Shown one piece after another: positions 18,273 through 27,799 of a DNA stretch of 64,000 nt. Positions within the stretch are counted from its first letter, which is position 1; each line of letters opens with the position of its first letter. The translations under genes were made by a program, and so were the position numbers. The stretch lies in NCBI GenBank assembly GCA_017440935.1, contig JAFSAO010000020.1:139955-203954 (forward strand), in the 5' to 3' direction. The stretch is from Opitutales bacterium. GTDB lineage: Bacteria; Verrucomicrobiota; Verrucomicrobiia; Opitutales; UBA953. The notes below the pieces were generated by a model. It worked only from the letters and a program-made list of their open reading frames with translations, did no database searches and was not told the origin of the DNA.

Positions 18273-19559
18273 ATGAACAAAAGCATTATAGCAGGAATTG
18301 TCGGTTGCATTGCCGGCGCCTCGATTATCGGAATTGCGGTGTGGAGCTACGGAAATTGGGGAACGGCAACTATGGGGACAACGGGACCGAAACCGGATGA
18401 TGGAATTGGCAAAACGATTAAGCCGGAAAACCGCCGCAAGTCGGTTGAGCCGCTCGGTGTTCAGGAAGTCGAACGTTCTTCGATGCCGCAAGAAGCGCTT
18501 GAACGCTTGCCGGAAACGCAAAGCACCCGAACCAATAAGGGACGATTCATTATTTCCGGGCAAGGCGAAGATTCGGATTGGGGCTTCAGCAAGCAAGCCA
18601 ACTTTCTGTACACGGCGGACGTTGTTGCCGACTCGAAAATTTTGGAAAAGAAGTCGCTCCCGCGCGGCGGAATCAAGGTCGTTGAACTGCGTACGTTTCG
18701 CGACGTTCGTGACTCCATGATTGTTTCGGAAGCAGACGTAAAACTTAGCTTGAAGACGGTCGACATTAAGCTGGTTTCAAAAGCGATTGACCTTGCCTGT
18801 GCGGCTTGGAGCACGTTTACAGGCGATGTTTCCGTTCCTGGAGGTGTTAAAGTCACAAAAGACTTGGCGGAACGAAAACTCAAAGAGGTGGACGGTAAAG
18901 GAATTCGCCATCTTTTGGGCGTTGCCGGCCTCGATATCGGGGATAAGTGGGAGAAAAAGATAAACGAACTTGCCTCGCGATATGCGACTAAGGCGCTCGG
19001 AAACATCCGCAGGATTTCCGGAAAGTCTTATTTGGTGACGTATTATCAGAGCAAAGACGCGGAACCGATGTATGCGACATTTAAGAACGAAGACGGCTCG
19101 GAAATTACGGACGAAGAGGAGCAACTCATCCTCCGCCGGGTAAATGCGTTCATGGACTATTGTCTTGTTCCCGACAAAAAATGCCGTCCGGGAGATACAT
19201 GGAAAGTCCATTCCGAAGACCTTCAGGAAGTTTTCGACCCGTTTGTCGAGGGAGATTACATCGGAATGCTGACCTTGAAGCGGGAGGAAAATAACGATGA
19301 AGGCAACTGGGTGATTTCCGTTGGCGAGGCGGAAGTTAAAATCATCTCCTCTAACGGAAAAACGACGGGAACCCTGCAAGTCAAATCCGGGTGTGCGGAA
19401 GTGAATCCCAAAACCATTATGCTCGAATCGATGTCCGTAAACGGGGACGCAAACATGATGAAAAAGAGCAAGCATCACTGGCTGTTTACGGCGCACCTCG
19501 GCGGCGCTTGCGAGTTTGAAGGACAATTGTTTGTCGATTATGACAACAACGAGAGATAG
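18273..19559 (+). CDS. Membrane-anchored hypothetical protein, first large gene of the FHA/GTPase operon
   Basis: 428 aa. One N-terminal membrane helix (about residues 5-24) is followed by a Lys/Pro linker and a large soluble domain predicted to face the periplasm. The domain has mixed alpha/beta character and no motif I recognise. An AAGGAAAG lies 5 nt before the ATG. Only 2 bp separate it from the FHA-ABC gene, so they share a transcript. No GGGAACG motif occurs after 18364 in this gene, unlike most neighbouring regions. Confidence 0.8.
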   Translation: MNKSIIAGIVGCIAGASIIGIAVWSYGNWGTATMGTTGPKPDDGIGKTIKPENRRKSVEPLGVQEVERSSMPQEALERLPETQSTRTNKGRFIISGQGEDSDWGFSKQANFLYTADVVADSKILEKKSLPRGGIKVVELRTFRDVRDSMIVSEADVKLSLKTVDIKLVSKAIDLACAAWSTFTGDVSVPGGVKVTKDLAERKLKEVDGKGIRHLLGVAGLDIGDKWEKKINELASRYATKALGNIRRISGKSYLVTYYQSKDAEPMYATFKNEDGSEITDEEEQLILRRVNAFMDYCLVPDKKCRPGDTWKVHSEDLQEVFDPFVEGDYIGMLTLKREENNDEGNWVISVGEAEVKIISSNGKTTGTLQVKSGCAEVNPKTIMLESMSVNGDANMMKKSKHHWLFTAHLGGACEFEGQLFVDYDNNER

Positions 19560-19561
19560 CG

Positions 19562-21922
19562 ATGTCGTTTGTTTGCCCCCATTGCCTTTCCGGATTACGC
19601 AACACGGCGGACACCTGTCCGCAGTGCGGGCGGGTTTTCAATGCTTCGGATTGGATTCCGGAAGCCTATTCTTCGAAATACCTGCGTTCCTGGATTTTGT
19701 TTGAACTTCCGGGCGGAGGCTACCGGAAGGTGGCGCGGGGCATCGATACGTTTTTTGTCGGAAGCAATCCGGGCGTTTCGGGGATTGAAATAAAAAATCC
19801 GGCTTGTTCGGAAAAACATATACGTATTTCCCGCAACGGAAACATATGGGAAATTTACGGAAATGAGGGCGAGTTTTTTGTGGACGGACGCAAGTATGTG
19901 CGCGGAGCAAACGTTTCGATTGAGTCCGGCTCTAAAATAAATATCGGCACTGCCGTAATCACGGTAAAAATAAGCTATGCGCTTCCGAAGTTTCAAGATG
20001 ACGCGACGGAGAAAACGATTTCGAGTCCGGTCGTTTTGTCCGGCGGAGATGTTTCGCTCGGAAGCGCGTATGACAGCAGTCTCGTTGTCGCCGGCGCAGA
20101 TTCGCTTCACGCCAAGATTTACAGGTGTCGGAAAGACGGAAAATGGTATTTGGTTAATTGCTCGCGGCGCGGAACTTTTTTGAACGGATCGCCGGTCCAC
20201 AACGCGGAATTAAACAAAGGCGACAGGATTCGTGTCGCGGAAACGCGTTTCGTTTTTACAAATTCGGCGCTACACCCTTTTGTTGCTTCGGGTTTGCAAA
20301 TCAGGGTTGAGAACGTGAGCGTCAGACGCAACGGGCGGGAGATTTTGCGCGATGTCAGTATGCTTGCCGCTACCGGCGAATTCGTCGGGGTGTTGGGTCC
20401 GAGCGGATGCGGGAAGAGTTCTTTAATTCAGCGCCTTGTCGGACTGGACTGTTTTGATTCCGGTCTCGTGAAAGTGAACGGACGCAATTTTTCGGAAGTG
20501 AAATCCGAATTTCTGAGCCGAACCTCCTATCTGCCGCAACAGATTGCCGTTCACGCGGATTTGACGGTTCGTGAGGAAATGACGATTTTTTGCGAGCTCC
20601 ACGGGGAGGATCTTTCGCAAATTGGCGAAACCTTAGAGCTTGTCGGTTTGAGGGATGAAACCCAAAAGCGCATCGGCACTCTGAGCGGCGGGCAACAACG
20701 GCGCCTGGGAATCGCGCTCGAGCTTTTACGGAATCCGCAACTTCTGGTCTTGGACGAACCGACTTCCGGCTTGGATCCGAAGACGGAAACGGACGTAATG
20801 ACGTATCTAAGGCGCGTTGCGTCGCAGGGGAAAACGGTGATTTGTTCGACCCATATTTTGGAGAACTTAAATCTCTTTGATAAAATTCTGGTTTTAGCTG
20901 ACGGGCGTTCCGTATTTTTCGATTCTCCGAAAAATTTGTTCCATACCTTCGGAATCAGGCGTAGTTCCGAACTTTACGAAAAACTCGGGAACAGTAACTC
21001 GATTGAATATTTCGCTAAAAAAGTTTCGTCGGCGAAAATTCCCGCCGTTCCCGGAAATTTTGCGCGGTTAGAAGAGAAAGAGACTTTTTGGATAAATGAG
21101 ACTTGTGGCTATTTGAAGCGGATGCTTTGCGAGTTTTTGGCTTTTCGCCATACGCCGAATAAATTCCTCGGTTTTCTGCAATCGACGTTTTTCATCCAGC
21201 TTATTGTTCAGCCGATACTGGTTGCCTTGGCGATTAAGGTCTCCTGCGCCTATAAAATGACGACCGACAGCGACTACAAAGACGTTCTGTTCTTCTGCGC
21301 GATTTCCGTTTTTTGGCTCGGGCTAAATAATACAATTCGGGAATTGGTGCGGGAACGCGTTCCGTGGCGTTGCCTTGAGCGCATGGCGCAAGTCAGCACA
21401 ACGGGATATTTGCTTTCAAAACTTCTTTGGAACAGCTTTGTTTGCGTTTTGCAAATTGCGATTTTCGCTCTTTGCATTTACGGGATTGCAAGCGTTCCGC
21501 TCAAAAGCGGGGGAAGTCATGTCGTTAGTTTTACGGCGGGAACGTTTTTCATTTTGTCGGCAACCGGATTTCTGGGTGCGTTAATCGGCTTGGCGATTTC
21601 CGCATTTTTCAAGCGGGAAAATGCCGCAGTAAGCCTTTTGCCGATTGTGCTTATTCCCGTGCTCTTCTTTTCACAACCGATTGTTCGTGACGATGGAAAC
21701 TCTCCGAAACTGGCGAGCGCGATTGTCGAAATCATGCCGTGCCACGCCCCGCAAGTGTTGATGGACAAAATTGACGATGCCGAACAACCCGATTCGGGAA
21801 AGCAAGTCGTTCCCGTCGACTGGTTCCGCGCTGCGCGTGTTCCCGGCTTATACGCGCTGTTCGCTCTCGGCGTAATGATTTATTTCCAAAACAAGCGGGA
21901 ACACGAATGGAACGGAAGATAA
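19562..21922 (+). CDS. Zinc-ribbon, double-FHA, ABC exporter (ATPase-permease fusion)
   Basis: 786 aa. Residues 1-24 form a zinc ribbon (CPHC..CPQCG). Two FHA-like domains follow (about 40-140 and 150-240; the second has SLHAKIYR and NCSRRGTFLNGS). Then comes an ABC ATPase with Walker A GPSGCGKSS, signature LSGGQQRR and Walker B LLVLDEPTSGLD, and a C-terminal ABC-2 permease with about six helices. The layout resembles mycobacterial FHA-ABC exporters controlled by Ser/Thr kinases. The adjacent pseudokinase gene fits a phosphothreonine-type or scaffold link. Cargo is unknown. Confidence 0.9.
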   Translation: MSFVCPHCLSGLRNTADTCPQCGRVFNASDWIPEAYSSKYLRSWILFELPGGGYRKVARGIDTFFVGSNPGVSGIEIKNPACSEKHIRISRNGNIWEIYGNEGEFFVDGRKYVRGANVSIESGSKINIGTAVITVKISYALPKFQDDATEKTISSPVVLSGGDVSLGSAYDSSLVVAGADSLHAKIYRCRKDGKWYLVNCSRRGTFLNGSPVHNAELNKGDRIRVAETRFVFTNSALHPFVASGLQIRVENVSVRRNGREILRDVSMLAATGEFVGVLGPSGCGKSSLIQRLVGLDCFDSGLVKVNGRNFSEVKSEFLSRTSYLPQQIAVHADLTVREEMTIFCELHGEDLSQIGETLELVGLRDETQKRIGTLSGGQQRRLGIALELLRNPQLLVLDEPTSGLDPKTETDVMTYLRRVASQGKTVICSTHILENLNLFDKILVLADGRSVFFDSPKNLFHTFGIRRSSELYEKLGNSNSIEYFAKKVSSAKIPAVPGNFARLEEKETFWINETCGYLKRMLCEFLAFRHTPNKFLGFLQSTFFIQLIVQPILVALAIKVSCAYKMTTDSDYKDVLFFCAISVFWLGLNNTIRELVRERVPWRCLERMAQVSTTGYLLSKLLWNSFVCVLQIAIFALCIYGIASVPLKSGGSHVVSFTAGTFFILSATGFLGALIGLAISAFFKRENAAVSLLPIVLIPVLFFSQPIVRDDGNSPKLASAIVEIMPCHAPQVLMDKIDDAEQPDSGKQVVPVDWFRAARVPGLYALFALGVMIYFQNKREHEWNGR

Positions 21923-21945
21923 TTTAACAACTAAACAAAGATAAC

Positions 21946-24900
21946 ATGAAACAACTAAACAAAGCGACCTTACACGCATGCGAAGCGTTTTCCGACTATT
22001 CGCACAAAGCGGAATCCGACGGCAAATTTTACCTTCTGAAATTTGCTTCCGTCGAAAATGCGGAAGTTGCGGAAGGCATTGTTTCCAAACTACGCGAAAA
22101 ACTTTCCTCCGAATTTGAAATTTACCGGGAAGGCGAAAAAGTTGTCGTCGCAAGAGAATTTATTGAAGGAACGTTGCCGGAGCCCAAAATTGATTCACCG
22201 AAGGAAGCACTCGAGCAAATTATTGAAATCGCGGAAGCACTCGGCGGAAGGCTTCACGGTAATTTGAAGCCGGAAAATATTCTCCGGAACGAAGACGGAA
22301 ATTGGATTATTGTCGATTTCGGCATTCGCGCGTTTCACGAACTTGTTCGAAAGAACTCGGGAACGGGATTACAGTATCTGGCTCCAGAACAAATTTGCGG
22401 CGAGTACACCGAAAGAAGCGATGTTTACGCGCTTGGAATGTTTCTCGGAAAACAGCTCTGTGGGAAGACTCCGTTCGACGGGATGCCCGAAAATTTGTTG
22501 CTTCAGGAAAAACAGCAGGGAACTCCGGATTGGAGCATAATTGCCGATATTCGGGATGAACTGAAAAAGCTTGTAGAAAAAGCAACGGAAAACGATGCCA
22601 ATTCCCGTCACCAAAGCATCACAGAGTTTTTGGAGGCTTGCCGTCGCACGGAAAAACTTTTAAGCGGAGGAAACGCAGACGTGCCGCAGCACACGCCTTC
22701 GCCGCTTCCCGGAGAGGACGAAGACAACGTTCCGCTGAATCCCAATAAGCGCTTCGTACTCGTTGGGCATACCGGTGCGGGAAAAACCGTTCTCGCCGCC
22801 GGACTTTATGCGACATTCAGCCGAAACAAAAATCTCTCCGTTGAAGCTGCCGACGAACCGACCAAGCAGTTGGCAAATAATTTTAAAAGCATTCTCGAAA
22901 CGGGAACATGGCCTGCCGCAACAACCGGTGCCGCGCAAAAATTGTGCTTCCGCATTGCGCACAACTGCGACGCCGCCGAATTGGATTTTGACGAATATAT
23001 GGGAGAACGTGTTAGTGACGTCGAATCCTATATTCGCGACATTTTAAAGGAGCCGAACGGCGTTCTGCTTTTGATGAATCCGGGCGGACTTCAGTTTCGG
23101 CTCAAAGCAGGTGCCGACGACACGCCGCAGAAACTCGCCATCCGGCGAAACAAGCTGTTGAGCGACTTGAAGTCCATCATCGACTATCTTTTCAAGCTTA
23201 AAACCCGCCCGGCAGTTGCTCTCGTCATTACGGCGTCGGATCGACTGAAAACCGACCTAAAAGATTTCGCGCCCGAGTTCAATCGCTATGTCGAGGAAAT
23301 CGAAACCGCGTTAGATACGCGCGATAAGAATTGGTGGAAACGCTTCGAGGTTTCTGTTTGCGGCGAGCTTGCAGACCAAACGCACCCGAAACTTAATCCG
23401 CAAGGCATTGACGAACCTTTCCTTTGGCTGACGGAGCGCTACAACGCAGTCGTAAGAAAAAAACGCATTACGAAATTCCTCGCGCAAACGGCGTGCGGCT
23501 TGAGCGCGTTGGCGTTGTCGGCTGCCGTGTGGTGGGGCGTTGATTGGTATCGCGCGTCCGTTCCCGAAAGGGAAATGCGCGCTTGTATCGCCGAATTTTC
23601 CGGAAAAAACAAAATAGGCGAGTTGAGCGCGTGTGCGCAAAAACTTGTCGCAATTCGTCGCAGCTATTGCACCGAAAATCACATTACGGAAAATCACGGA
23701 AAGCGCGTTGCGGCTTGCGTAAAAACCTGTTCGCCGTTTTTCCTTTATCCGGATCGAAAGCAGGAATTTGAGAAAAACATCAAAAATCTCGAGCTTGCAA
23801 TTGATGCTACTCGCGCAAACTACTACGAAGCCAAAGTGAATTTGGCGTTAGAAAAAGCAACGGAAGAAAACTGCAAAGTCACGGAAGACGTTGCGGGATG
23901 GATTCCGTTGCAAGCTTCCGAAATCGGAAAACGATTCGACGCACTAAAAACCGTCTGCAAAAATGAAATTCCCGTCGCGCGGGAACGCTACGTTTACAAC
24001 GAGATTTTAGGGAAGTTAAACAAAATTATCGAAAAGCCGGAAAACGGTCTGATGCATGAACTTGTGGAAAAGGTCGAAGTTTTTCAATCTACGGATTCCG
24101 TTCTGACACAAGAAGAACACAAATCACACCTTGATAATTTGGCAAAAGCACTTTCGGGTGCTAGAGATAGCGTTTTCGAATATAATGCGCAACGTTTGTA
24201 TTCTGAGTTAAACGGCCTACATTTAAAGAGAATTGACGAGTTGGTTCCGTTTGTGAAGCGGTGGAACGTATTTAAAGCACAAAAGAATGTTGGCGTTCGA
24301 AAAGACCTTGTTGATTCTTACTTGCCCAAAATCTCAGGAATGATGAGAGGAAAGGTGTTGGGATTATTGGAGCGTCTTCTTGATGCCCACACTCGCGTGC
24401 AGATGGAAAGCGAAAAGCAATTCGAGGCTAAATTTATCGATGAATGGAATGAAAAGATTGTTCCCATTGCGGATGATTTTAACGAGGAATGCAGGAATTT
24501 GGCTGAGAAGACGCTTGAGCAATTGGCGAAAGATTGGCGTACAAAAATGAAGCAACAAATTGATGACTTTATTGCATCTGTGAAAGGCCTCAGTGCAACG
24601 GAGCAACTTCAACGATTGAAGCAATATTATGCTGAGCGAGATTTCGATCCGCAAAACCCGTATGTCGAAAACGCGGAAATTGCGATTTTTGATTACGTTG
24701 ACGATTCGATCGATGAAATTTTTAAAGAGTGGAAGCATTCTAAAGATGAGTATATCCGCTTGAAAGATCTTTGTGTCGCAATTAGGGCTACACCGAGTAG
24801 ATTTATTCAGGAGAAAAAAGTGTATCAGTTTGCGAACAAGTATGTGTCGTGGTTGGATGGTTATCACCGTACGGTTACCATTCGAATAAACCAATTAAGG

Positions 24901-25263
24901 ACTGTTAAGGTGGGAGCAATATATATTGATTCTATCTATTTTAAAGGTAGAAGCGTGTCTTTGGGGTATAATGGATCGTATCCTAAAGAAATTTCATTTT
25001 CATTGGATAAACCATGGGAGGTTGTGGATTTTACATGGCATGTGAAAGATAGAGGCGCTTTCTATGACGGAGGATTTGGCGGAGTGGAGGCTTCTAATGT
25101 TTTTTCAATACCTTGGTTTGGGCGACAAAAGCAAGGAGAAGTTAGATGTGTGTGGGATGAATCCGCTGAAGTTACTGGGTGGGATTTTCAGTCAACGGTT
25201 ACAGGAAAAACTATAGTGGATATCGTAAACGAAGTTTGGCCGAGTGGCGAAAACGGGAAATAA
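21946..25263 (+). CDS. Pseudokinase-GTPase membrane protein with long coiled-coil tail
   Basis: 1105 aa. Residues 1-235 form a protein-kinase-like domain: a lysine in YLLKF, HGNLKPEN at 104-111, DFG at 124-126, LAPEQ and DVYALG. The catalytic HRD aspartate is Asn106 and no glycine loop is evident, so catalysis is doubtful. A P-loop GTPase-like domain follows with GHTGAGKT near 274 and VITASD as a possible NKxD equivalent. One or two helices lie near 511-535. The remaining about 560 residues look alpha-helical or coiled-coil, presumably extracytoplasmic. The GTPase part recalls 'double-GTPase'/TRAFAC conflict-system proteins. Its last 1.2 kb are AT-richer. Confidence 0.85.
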   Translation: MKQLNKATLHACEAFSDYSHKAESDGKFYLLKFASVENAEVAEGIVSKLREKLSSEFEIYREGEKVVVAREFIEGTLPEPKIDSPKEALEQIIEIAEALGGRLHGNLKPENILRNEDGNWIIVDFGIRAFHELVRKNSGTGLQYLAPEQICGEYTERSDVYALGMFLGKQLCGKTPFDGMPENLLLQEKQQGTPDWSIIADIRDELKKLVEKATENDANSRHQSITEFLEACRRTEKLLSGGNADVPQHTPSPLPGEDEDNVPLNPNKRFVLVGHTGAGKTVLAAGLYATFSRNKNLSVEAADEPTKQLANNFKSILETGTWPAATTGAAQKLCFRIAHNCDAAELDFDEYMGERVSDVESYIRDILKEPNGVLLLMNPGGLQFRLKAGADDTPQKLAIRRNKLLSDLKSIIDYLFKLKTRPAVALVITASDRLKTDLKDFAPEFNRYVEEIETALDTRDKNWWKRFEVSVCGELADQTHPKLNPQGIDEPFLWLTERYNAVVRKKRITKFLAQTACGLSALALSAAVWWGVDWYRASVPEREMRACIAEFSGKNKIGELSACAQKLVAIRRSYCTENHITENHGKRVAACVKTCSPFFLYPDRKQEFEKNIKNLELAIDATRANYYEAKVNLALEKATEENCKVTEDVAGWIPLQASEIGKRFDALKTVCKNEIPVARERYVYNEILGKLNKIIEKPENGLMHELVEKVEVFQSTDSVLTQEEHKSHLDNLAKALSGARDSVFEYNAQRLYSELNGLHLKRIDELVPFVKRWNVFKAQKNVGVRKDLVDSYLPKISGMMRGKVLGLLERLLDAHTRVQMESEKQFEAKFIDEWNEKIVPIADDFNEECRNLAEKTLEQLAKDWRTKMKQQIDDFIASVKGLSATEQLQRLKQYYAERDFDPQNPYVENAEIAIFDYVDDSIDEIFKEWKHSKDEYIRLKDLCVAIRATPSRFIQEKKVYQFANKYVSWLDGYHRTVTIRINQLRTVKVGAIYIDSIYFKGRSVSLGYNGSYPKEISFSLDKPWEVVDFTWHVKDRGAFYDGGFGGVEASNVFSIPWFGRQKQGEVRCVWDESAEVTGWDFQSTVTGKTIVDIVNEVWPSGENGK

Positions 25264-25269
25264 ATTCAC

Positions 25270-26220
25270 ATGAAACTGAATCAGATTTTTTACGGGAACG
25301 AAGGTTTCGGGTACAAAGTGCTCGGAGCCTCGGACATCTCGCTTTCCGAGAAAGCGGCAAAAATCTGCCGCGCCGTCGGAACGCCGGACGGAATTTCGGA
25401 TACGGCTCCGTTTTTGCTTAGCGTTCCCGACGGAAACGAATTGTTTATGGTGTGCTGTTCTCCCGGAGACGCTGACGGCGTTGGGCGGAAAACACTGTTT
25501 TTCCACATTCTTGTGGGGAACAGGCAAGAAGCGACACAAGCCGGAATTAACGCGTTTTCGCTTTTGGAGGCTAAGCGTTTTTCCGACTCGCGTCCGGGCG
25601 GAAATATTGCGCCGGTTTCCGTTTTAAAGTTGTTCGGGGAATCCGGCGTTCCCGCGTGGGACGGATCTGCGCTTCGCATTCCGAGGAAATGTCCGGCGAA
25701 TTCGGAAATCCGCAAGCTCGTGGGCTCTCGTGTGAACGATGTGGCGTGGGCAACGTTTTCGTTTTGCAATTTGGACGCGCCGTTTGCGCTTTACGCTGTT
25801 TCGGAGCACGTTCCGTTGCAGGCGGAAAAACCGATGCCTCCGCCGCAGGCGGGCGAAACGGGCGTAGCTCCTTCTCCCTCTAAGAAAAAGAGATCGGGAG
25901 TTTTGAAAACAGCCGCTTGGTTCGGACTTTTTACGGCTTCCGTTTTGCTGAATGTGGCTTTGCTTACGAAAGAATCACAGATGACTCATAAAGAAACTAC
26001 CGAAGGAGTTGACCCTGGCGTGAACGAAGGGAATCCGGGCACTAACGCCTTTGCCGAGGGTATGCAAAAAGGCTACCAAAAAGCGCTTGCCGATCTGCGG
26101 GAAAAGTTTCCGGAGGAAATGAGGTTGTCGAAGTTACCGCCCTTTGCTCCCAAGCGAGTAGTTGCTTATGTGAATTTCGTTAACGACAATATCTTAAACG
26201 GTCCGAATCAAGGGGAATAA
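25270..26220 (+). CDS. GTPase-associated-protein-like membrane protein
   Basis: 316 aa. The N-terminal domain starts MKLNQIFYGNEGFGYKVLGASDISLSE.. and has FLLSVPDGNELFMVCC and RKTLFFHILVG. The Q.(F/Y)YG..G(Y)..L..S opening and the later R...FxHxLL-type strand resemble GAP1-N ('GTPase-associated protein 1') domains, which co-occur with the double-GTPases. A single helix lies at about residues 216-238, followed by a short outside tail. It is 6 bp downstream of the GTPase gene. The family call is tentative. Confidence 0.75.
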   Translation: MKLNQIFYGNEGFGYKVLGASDISLSEKAAKICRAVGTPDGISDTAPFLLSVPDGNELFMVCCSPGDADGVGRKTLFFHILVGNRQEATQAGINAFSLLEAKRFSDSRPGGNIAPVSVLKLFGESGVPAWDGSALRIPRKCPANSEIRKLVGSRVNDVAWATFSFCNLDAPFALYAVSEHVPLQAEKPMPPPQAGETGVAPSPSKKKRSGVLKTAAWFGLFTASVLLNVALLTKESQMTHKETTEGVDPGVNEGNPGTNAFAEGMQKGYQKALADLREKFPEEMRLSKLPPFAPKRVVAYVNFVNDNILNGPNQGE

Positions 26221-26222
26221 AG

Positions 26223-26699
26223 ATGAAAAAATACTTTTGTTGTGTAGGGGTGTTATTGTTTGCGGGAACGTTATTGTGTGCGAACTCTCTAGAAAATTCA
26301 TTCCCCTTTGAACTGGGTCAGCTGAAAGAAGAAGTAATCAAATGGAAAAGAAAATTCGATTCTTCTCAAAAGCGTTGTGACGAATTGGAGCGAGAAAACC
26401 GGAGTCTAAAAAAACGATTTGAGAATCTTAAAGACGACATCGCTTCCGTTGAAAAGGCGTTGGATTTAACCGTGCGCGACTCGGAAGAACCGGATTATCG
26501 CTTGCAGGATATATGCAGTCACGTGGAGAATTACTATGTTCCCACTTCGACGAAGAAGTTGAAGCCATTGAGCGAGGAAGATTGGGAGCTAATCAATTTT
26601 TCCCTCGAAGAAAGAGAAGAGACGCGGGAACGCATTCTCGCCTATGAAAAATTTGTAAAAAAGTATAGCGGCAAAAAAATCATTATTTTGGAGAATTGA
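26223..26699 (+). CDS. Small exported coiled-coil protein, paralogue A
   Basis: 158 aa. A signal peptide (residues 1-20) is followed by a coiled coil (about 30-85) and a C-terminal block EEDWELINFSLEEREETRER..YEKFVKKY..KKIIIL. The next gene ends in nearly the same block. It is 2 bp from the previous gene. Probably a periplasmic accessory subunit. Function unknown. Confidence 0.8.
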   Translation: MKKYFCCVGVLLFAGTLLCANSLENSFPFELGQLKEEVIKWKRKFDSSQKRCDELERENRSLKKRFENLKDDIASVEKALDLTVRDSEEPDYRLQDICSHVENYYVPTSTKKLKPLSEEDWELINFSLEEREETRERILAYEKFVKKYSGKKIIILEN

Positions 26700-26702
26700 G
26701 CG

Positions 26703-27128
26703 ATGAAATTATTGAATCTGATTATTTGTATAGCAACGCTTTCGGGCGTAGTTCTTTTCTCCGCTTGTTGCGGAGAACGAATTGTCTATAAGGAAATAAA
26801 GCCGGATTTGAGCTACGAAGAAACCCAGCTTAGACGGCTTGCAACGAAGTTGGGAGCCTCCTCAACGAGCGTCGAAAGAATGGAGCTGTCGGAATTGGTC
26901 TCGGAAGTGCGTTCGCGAATTGAGAACAATGCACGTTCTGTGGCTCGAACGGAATCCCTGAGTCGCGATGACTGGGAGTTGATAAATTTCTCTCTCGAAG
27001 AACGGGAGGACACTATCCGTAAAATCGAAAAATACGAGAAGCTCGTAAAAAGTCTTCAAGGCAAGCGCATCATTATTCTTCCGAAAGAAGAGGAGCGCGA
27101 AGTGCCGCGTCGTTCCCGTTCCCGCTAA
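26703..27128 (+). CDS. Small putative lipoprotein, paralogue B
   Basis: 141 aa. The signal sequence ends near FSACCGER, so Cys lipidation is plausible. The C-terminal block RDDWELINFSLEEREDTIRK..YEKLVKS..GKRIIILP matches the C-terminus of the preceding protein, giving a tandem paralogous pair. The tail is basic (RRSRSR). It is 3 bp downstream of paralogue A. No known family recognised. Confidence 0.8.
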   Translation: MKLLNLIICIATLSGVVLFSACCGERIVYKEIKPDLSYEETQLRRLATKLGASSTSVERMELSELVSEVRSRIENNARSVARTESLSRDDWELINFSLEEREDTIRKIEKYEKLVKSLQGKRIIILPKEEEREVPRRSRSR

Positions 27129-27132
27129 GTTT

Positions 27133-27762
27133 ATGGAAACGACAAACGAAAGAGGTGGTTTCCGCTACGCGTCCGGATTGGTTTTATTCTGGGCGGCGCT
27201 TGCACTTTACGTCGGCGGTTTGATTGCGCCGCTGGCGACCATCTCAAAGCGTTTTACTTTGGAGATGGCGCTCGAGACGATGAAGGAACACAAGGAAGCG
27301 GTTGCGGGAAAAGTTTCCGAAGAGCTTTTCGTGACAATGATTGATTTTGCCGACGAGGCACTGAACGCATTGGAAGTGGATCCCGTGCTCGTTGACGAGA
27401 AAAACACCTATTCGGTGCTTTCGGGTGCGTGGGAATTGTTCGAAGCGAACGAAATTTTTCTTGCCGTCGTTGTCGTGCTGTTTTCTGTGGCGTTCCCGTG
27501 CGCGAAATTAGTTTCGTTGTTCATTCTTTGTCACGGCGGTGCGGAGTGTTCCCGTGAGCTTCATTTTAAAGCTCATGCATTTCTCGGAAAATGGTCGATG
27601 CTTGACGTTTTCGTCATCGCGCTTCTGGTGGTTTCGACGAAGCTCGGGGACATGGTGAACGTCAAGATTCACAGCGGAGTCTATTTCTTTGCCGCTTCCG
27701 TTATTCTGACGATGATTCTCACGCAGATTTTACACAAGTCGTTTCCGATTCCCTCGAAGTGA
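27133..27762 (+). CDS. PqiA-like integral membrane protein
   Basis: 209 aa with four predicted helices and the PqiA-type signature FLGKWSMLDVFVIALLVVSTKLGD. PqiA proteins work with MCE-domain partners in envelope lipid transport, but no MCE gene is seen here. It is the last tightly packed gene of the operon (4-bp gap), which suggests that the FHA/GTPase module has an envelope function. Confidence 0.85.
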   Translation: METTNERGGFRYASGLVLFWAALALYVGGLIAPLATISKRFTLEMALETMKEHKEAVAGKVSEELFVTMIDFADEALNALEVDPVLVDEKNTYSVLSGAWELFEANEIFLAVVVVLFSVAFPCAKLVSLFILCHGGAECSRELHFKAHAFLGKWSMLDVFVIALLVVSTKLGDMVNVKIHSGVYFFAASVILTMILTQILHKSFPIPSK

Positions 27763-27799
27763 TATTTAACAACCTTACAAATTCCAGCTATTACCTCTC

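Noticed and set aside
18067-18400. Small Pro/Arg-rich frames across the 18.2 kb junction
   Set aside because: They are out-of-frame readings of the Cys-rich protein and the anchored protein.
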